Shown: piece by piece, positions 60,636-64,000 of the stretch
Layout of the letters: every line of letters begins with the position of its first letter
How positions within the stretch are numbered: position 1 is the stretch's first letter
Assembly: GCF_024347395.1 (NCBI RefSeq)
Contig: NZ_AP025473.1
Span: 62,001-126,000 of the forward strand
Direction: 5' to 3'
Source: Vibrio cortegadensis
GTDB taxonomy: Bacteria > Pseudomonadota > Gammaproteobacteria > Enterobacterales > Vibrionaceae
DNA: 64,000 bases
Notes under the pieces: generated by a model
Database searches by the model: none
Told to the model about the DNA's origin: nothing
The model's input: the letters and a program-made list of their open reading frames with translations, nothing else
Program-made: the position numbers and the translations under genes

Positions 60636-61178
60636 CTAACTTAAGCCTGGAATGGGCGCACCGTTGGCGATGAAATCCACACCCATTGTTAAAAATGGGG
60701 TTACGCCAGTTGTGCGATTTTCTAAATCGGTAATAAGGTGCACAAGGTTGGTAATTCCACTTTGTGCTGTTTTAATAAGGCTCTGCTTATGAGTACGAGT
60801 AAGGCGAGTGCTACCGCCTAGGTCTAACGCTTGTTGCGCTAAATCTCCTGAATGAACATTTGCGGCAAGTGCTCTGGCTGCTAATGTTTGTTCTTCACTT
60901 CCTTCAGGGTTAAACCCTACCGTTACCACTCCGAGGTCAAGCAAAAGGCTATTGATTAGCGTGTGGTTGCCACTGGCTTTCGTTATCAATAAAAGCTCAA
61001 CAGGGCTAAGCACATGCGGCTGTTCTGGATTCAACTTATTGCGCAGCATTGTTGGGCTCATGCCTGCTTGGTTTGCAATGTTCGTCATATTCTCAGTAGC
61101 TCGAAACGCATGGCATACTTCGTCAAATGCCTTTTGTTTGCGCTCACGTAATACGCACATAGCGACTTGTTCATCCAT
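60636..61178 (-). CDS. CII-like phage regulatory protein
   Basis: A 180-aa regulator of the phage CII type found in HP1/K139-like phages. Helix-turn-helix region 'NMTNIANQAGMSPTMLRNKL' then 'LSPVELLLITKASGNHTLIN'. The C-terminal half is helical ('SGITNLVHLITDLENRTTG'). Such proteins help choose lysogeny. The ATG at 61178 with GAG upstream is preferred over a start three codons earlier. Confidence 0.75.
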   Translation of the reverse strand: MDEQVAMCVLRERKQKAFDEVCHAFRATENMTNIANQAGMSPTMLRNKLNPEQPHVLSPVELLLITKASGNHTLINSLLLDLGVVTVGFNPEGSEEQTLAARALAANVHSGDLAQQALDLGGSTRLTRTHKQSLIKTAQSGITNLVHLITDLENRTTGVTPFLTMGVDFIANGAPIPGLS

Positions 61179-61289
61179 GATTAACAATCTCTATAGGAAC
61201 GGAGGTATACAAATGACTACCCACGCAATCACCGAAAGCCAAACAGGGCAATGGTTTCTAGTGGGAATCAAAGAAAAAATGCGCACAAA

Positions 61290-61502
61290 TCAACCCAGCT
61301 TTTTGGTTGCTTCACGTACAGCAATTTCATACATGGCAACCATGTTCACAAATGGCTTACCTTTGGTCTGCTCTTTTTCTTTGACAATGATTTTCCCTTT
61401 AGATACATAGTCTTTAATGGTTCCCATGGGTAAACCTGTGACGCGTGAATACTCTTCATATGTCACGAATGGAGCGGGTATGACTGGGCTGATTGTCAGC
61501 AT
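61290..61502 (-). CDS. Cox-like regulator/excisionase
   Basis: A 70-aa DNA-binding protein with 'PFVTYEEYSRVTGLPMGTIK' and 'GKIIVKEK', the compact winged-helix pattern of Cox/excisionase proteins in HP1 and P2. First leftward early gene, facing away from CI. Cox proteins repress the lysogenic promoter and direct excision. The ATG at 61502 has GAGAGA upstream. Confidence 0.72.
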   Translation of the reverse strand: MLTISPVIPAPFVTYEEYSRVTGLPMGTIKDYVSKGKIIVKEKEQTKGKPFVNMVAMYEIAVREATKKLG

Positions 61503-61652
61503 AGTGGTATTCTCTCTCGTTAGTTCATTTGGATTCAGATTCATGCAGCTTTGGTCGGCGGTTAATCTGAGTTCGAGAAAGATTATTGATCGCCATTTGG
61601 ATATTTGTAATAGCGAATTGAAGTTTAAGGCGATAAAACCATTGGTAATTTG
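61503..61652. promoter_or_regulatory. CI/Cox divergent switch region
   Basis: Gap between divergent Cox-like and CI-like genes. CATTTGGAT occurs twice in the same orientation (61526-61534 and 61594-61602), and ACCATTGGTAAT lies near the CI start. These are candidate operators of the lysis-lysogeny switch. Confidence 0.5.
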
Positions 61653-62309
61653 ATGAAAAGAGATCAGGTACTGCCTTTTGAATATCTAAAGGGCTCAGAA
61701 TTTACCGACAACCTTAAGCACATTACAAAGTGTAAGACTTTCTTAGAGTTAGCTGAGTTACTAAATGTACCCAAACAAACATTCAGCACCTGGAATCTGC
61801 ACAATCGAACCTCTCACGAGCTAATGGTAAGACTTCATTTGAAGTTTGGAGTACCAATCGAAGAACTTGCACTTTCAGAAGAAGAACGTGCAAAGCTACC
61901 AAATCGCTCCAAAATTCCTGCATTACCGCAAACTCAGACTCAAGATGTAGCTGATGGCTCGAATTTACAGCACGGTATAGTAATTTTGAAAAGCTACTGC
62001 CTATCAAATGGCAAGCTACTTCCTACAGGTGATATGCCTTATGCAAAGCGCATCTTTAATGGGTGGGATTTAAACGAACTGGCAACGATTGAAGTTGAAA
62101 CTAACCAAGCGCGTTACTTGGTGGATCAGTCTCAGAACGATGCGGTGAGTGGTGAATACTTGATTGATATTGATGGTCGATTATCTATCAACCAAATTCA
62201 ACGCTTGCCGAATAAACTGGCAATCGCATTTGGTGACAGCACGATGGAAGTATCTGAAGATGACATTAAGGTTGTTGGGCGTGTAGCTGTTGTTTTGGAG
62301 AAGGTGTGA
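61653..62309 (+). CDS. CI-like phage repressor
   Basis: A 218-aa repressor of the HP1/K139 type. N-terminal DNA-binding domain 'KTFLELAELLNVPKQTFSTW' and the following 'HELMVRLHLKFGVPIEELAL'. The C-terminal part is beta-rich like LexA/CI oligomerisation domains ('GEYLIDIDGRLSINQIQRLP', 'EDDIKVVGRVAVVLEK'), without a clear Ser-Lys protease pair. ATG at 61653 (a TTG precedes it). The stop overlaps the next gene's ATG (TGATG), so expression of that cargo in the lysogen is likely. Confidence 0.8.
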   Translation: MKRDQVLPFEYLKGSEFTDNLKHITKCKTFLELAELLNVPKQTFSTWNLHNRTSHELMVRLHLKFGVPIEELALSEEERAKLPNRSKIPALPQTQTQDVADGSNLQHGIVILKSYCLSNGKLLPTGDMPYAKRIFNGWDLNELATIEVETNQARYLVDQSQNDAVSGEYLIDIDGRLSINQIQRLPNKLAIAFGDSTMEVSEDDIKVVGRVAVVLEKV

Positions 62310-63874
62310 TGGCGAATGGAAATGGAAAGTTGAGATATCCGATAACTCCAGAACTATTTGAACGACTTGTTTCTTCTGTTAATTTTGTAAAAAAAGTGTT
62401 GTCTCAAGAACTGCTTATCGAAAGTAACGCAAGACTAAAAAACAATCTGACTAACTTCGAAGATTCTTTAAATGAGGGCGATGGTTATCAAATACACCGT
62501 ACAATAGCGAAAAACTTATTTAATGCTTTAGGTTCATTTCAAAACCAACGAGAAGACAGTAACAGTGTAGTTAACCTAGCGGTAGCCAACTTAAAAGCTG
62601 ATCTACAAAAAGCAATTGAACACACTAGAACTCAGAACATCGATCCACAGACAGATGAACAACAAAAAAAAATAGAACAGGCTGAAATTTCACTACAAAC
62701 CACACTTAATGAGCTCAAAATGGCTCAACAGCATTTAGCTAATTTAGATTCTGAATTAGAGCAACGAGTGATGGAAAGGAGTCAACGTTTATTCGAAGAA
62801 GCTCAGCGAGCTATCCAGAACAGAGTTGATGATGGAAATGAAAATATTCGTTCTATTTTACAATCGGTTCGTGACGAATTAGATATCCGAGCAAGTCGTG
62901 CAGAAGATAATATTAAGCAAATTGTTAACAAAGCTGAAAATCAAAGTAAAAACCATCGTTCTGACATCAGTGAGCTTTTCCAAATTCTTGAAGAAGAGTC
63001 AACAAATCGAATCCAAGTTCGAATTCAAAAAGCAGAAGCCATAGCTACAGATTTAACAAAAAAAGTTGGTGAATCCCAACAAGAAATAGAAGATCTGATC
63101 TCAATACAAAAATCAGATCTCAAACTGTTTACACAAGAGACTAGGAATGAAATTGTAAACTCAATTGATAATGCTTCATCAAATGGAATGATGGCGCTCC
63201 AGAAAGCTCAATCTAGTGCTCTATCTTCAATTGATGAAAAAGTCACACAAAACATCGGTGCAATTAACAAGCGTATTGATACAGAAGTACAAGCTTTTGA
63301 AACCAAGCGTATTGATATGGATAAGCTACTCGAGAAAGTAGGCTTAGCGAAAGACGCCGACGTAACCATCACTCAAGCTAACGCGGAAGAAAAAACTGCA
63401 AATGAATTAAGAACCCGTGGGCTAATTGCAATGTATTGCTCAATCCTTGTGCTTGTTTTGTTATTCAGTGAATACCTTGGGTTAGCACTTTGGAATGATA
63501 CACCTCCAAAATCACTTAGTGACCTAACACTTGAGGCATTCACTATACGGTTCATGACTGTACTTCTGATCAGTTCACCCGCAGTCTACATGCTTAAAGA
63601 ATCTGCGGTTCATCGAGCAAAAGAGAACTTATATCGCCAGAGAGGTACGCAATTACTCACAATTCGAGGATACCTTTCAGATTTACCAGATAAAGAGCGC
63701 ACCGAGGTTAAACAAGATTTAGCCAAGAACTTCTTTAGCTTTCACAATGGTAAAACCGATACGTCAAATGTCCCTGATTTCATCCGTGATATGAAGGAAG
63801 CGGTGGGTATTGCCAAGTCACTCAATGGGCAAACAAAGACTGTTTCACAGCGGTTTGGGCGTAAACCAAAATAG
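62309..63874 (+). CDS. Long coiled-coil protein with two C-terminal membrane helices (prophage cargo)
   Basis: Not recognised. 521 aa: about 110 residues of globular N-terminus, then about 240 residues of almost unbroken coiled coil with heptad-like Leu/Ile/Ala and many Glu/Gln/Asn. Two membrane helices follow ('LIAMYCSILVLVLLFSEYLG' and 'FMTVLLISSPAVYMLKE') with a short loop, and a 100-residue basic C-terminus. The ATG overlaps the CI stop, with GGAGAAGG upstream, so it is co-expressed with the repressor. Location between CI and the expected integrase is a known cargo slot in P2-like phages. A role in superinfection exclusion or defence is possible but unproven. Confidence 0.72.
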   Translation: MANGNGKLRYPITPELFERLVSSVNFVKKVLSQELLIESNARLKNNLTNFEDSLNEGDGYQIHRTIAKNLFNALGSFQNQREDSNSVVNLAVANLKADLQKAIEHTRTQNIDPQTDEQQKKIEQAEISLQTTLNELKMAQQHLANLDSELEQRVMERSQRLFEEAQRAIQNRVDDGNENIRSILQSVRDELDIRASRAEDNIKQIVNKAENQSKNHRSDISELFQILEEESTNRIQVRIQKAEAIATDLTKKVGESQQEIEDLISIQKSDLKLFTQETRNEIVNSIDNASSNGMMALQKAQSSALSSIDEKVTQNIGAINKRIDTEVQAFETKRIDMDKLLEKVGLAKDADVTITQANAEEKTANELRTRGLIAMYCSILVLVLLFSEYLGLALWNDTPPKSLSDLTLEAFTIRFMTVLLISSPAVYMLKESAVHRAKENLYRQRGTQLLTIRGYLSDLPDKERTEVKQDLAKNFFSFHNGKTDTSNVPDFIRDMKEAVGIAKSLNGQTKTVSQRFGRKPK

Positions 63875-63882
63875 GAGTAACA

Positions 63883-64000
63883 ATGGAAACTTCAGTTTCA
63901 GCCGCAGACATCGCAACCATTTCAGCATCGATTATCGCAGGTGTCGCATTCATTGTAAGTTCTGTTACTTATGTGCAAACAACCCGTAGAGAAAAGCGAA
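63883..64000 (+). CDS. Small membrane protein, partial at window end
   Basis: The ATG at 63883 has AGGAG six bases upstream and lies 8 bp after the coiled-coil gene. The 39 codons visible read 'METSVSAADIATISASIIAG', 'VAFIVSSVTYV' and a basic end 'QTTRREKR', a single N-terminal membrane helix with positive residues on the far side. The frame is open at the end of the window. Probably translated with the preceding gene. Confidence 0.65.
   Translation, partial: METSVSAADIATISASIIAGVAFIVSSVTYVQTTRREKR

Overview
The window looks like a chromosome segment of a Vibrio (gamma-proteobacterium, moderate GC). The evidence is a DUF2999 protein of the type seen in Vibrio, several methyl-accepting chemotaxis proteins, two GGDEF proteins, assimilatory nitrate genes, and a prophage whose modules resemble the P2 / HP1 / K139 group. 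All family names come from reading the translated sequence; no search was run.

Positions 1-30900 are host chromosome. In order they hold: the tail of a chemoreceptor, a DUF2999 protein, an M42 peptidase, a DEAD-box helicase, a TPR-GGDEF protein, a small unknown protein, an EamA transporter, an orphan tadE/tadF/tadG-like trio, an outer-membrane barrel protein, a second EamA transporter, a YqaB-like phosphatase, the ribosome-rescue hydrolase arfB, a complete chemoreceptor, a dCMP deaminase, a large propeller-GGDEF sensor and an FAD-dependent oxidoreductase. From 21.4 to 30.9 kb lies a nitrate-assimilation locus. A PP2C-phosphatase/Ser-Thr-kinase fusion, narK-type transporter, nirD and nirB run on the minus strand, and nasA diverges on the plus strand. 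The nirB-nasA gap holds two sigma-54-type promoters facing apart with a dyad and an NtrC-like site midway, which suggests nitrogen control of both arms.

At 30991-31125 a 44-codon 3' end of threonine dehydrogenase (tdh) stops abruptly, and a P2/HP1-like prophage follows. It fills the rest of the window and runs off its end. The late region, read toward decreasing coordinates from 50034, has scaffold (O), capsid (N), terminase endonuclease (M), head completion (L), tail completion (R, S-like), sheath, tube, a zinc-finger protein, a presumed lysis cassette, a tail chaperone with a canonical -1 slippery site, tape measure, baseplate, fibre and hub/spike. Terminase ATPase (P) and portal (Q) diverge on the plus strand, as in P2. 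Next come a candidate cos region, a complete chemoreceptor as cargo, an Ogr/Delta activator, the HUH replication protein A, small early genes, CII-like and Cox-like regulators and a CI-like repressor. Beyond CI, where P2 has int, are a coiled-coil double-membrane-segment protein and the start of a small membrane protein. These are the best candidates for undescribed cargo.

The most interesting points are the prophage-borne chemoreceptor, the CI-proximal membrane/coiled-coil pair, the A-AAA-AAC frameshift in the tail chaperone, the divergent sigma-54 nitrate promoters, and an in-frame His-rich extension beyond the nirB stop codon.
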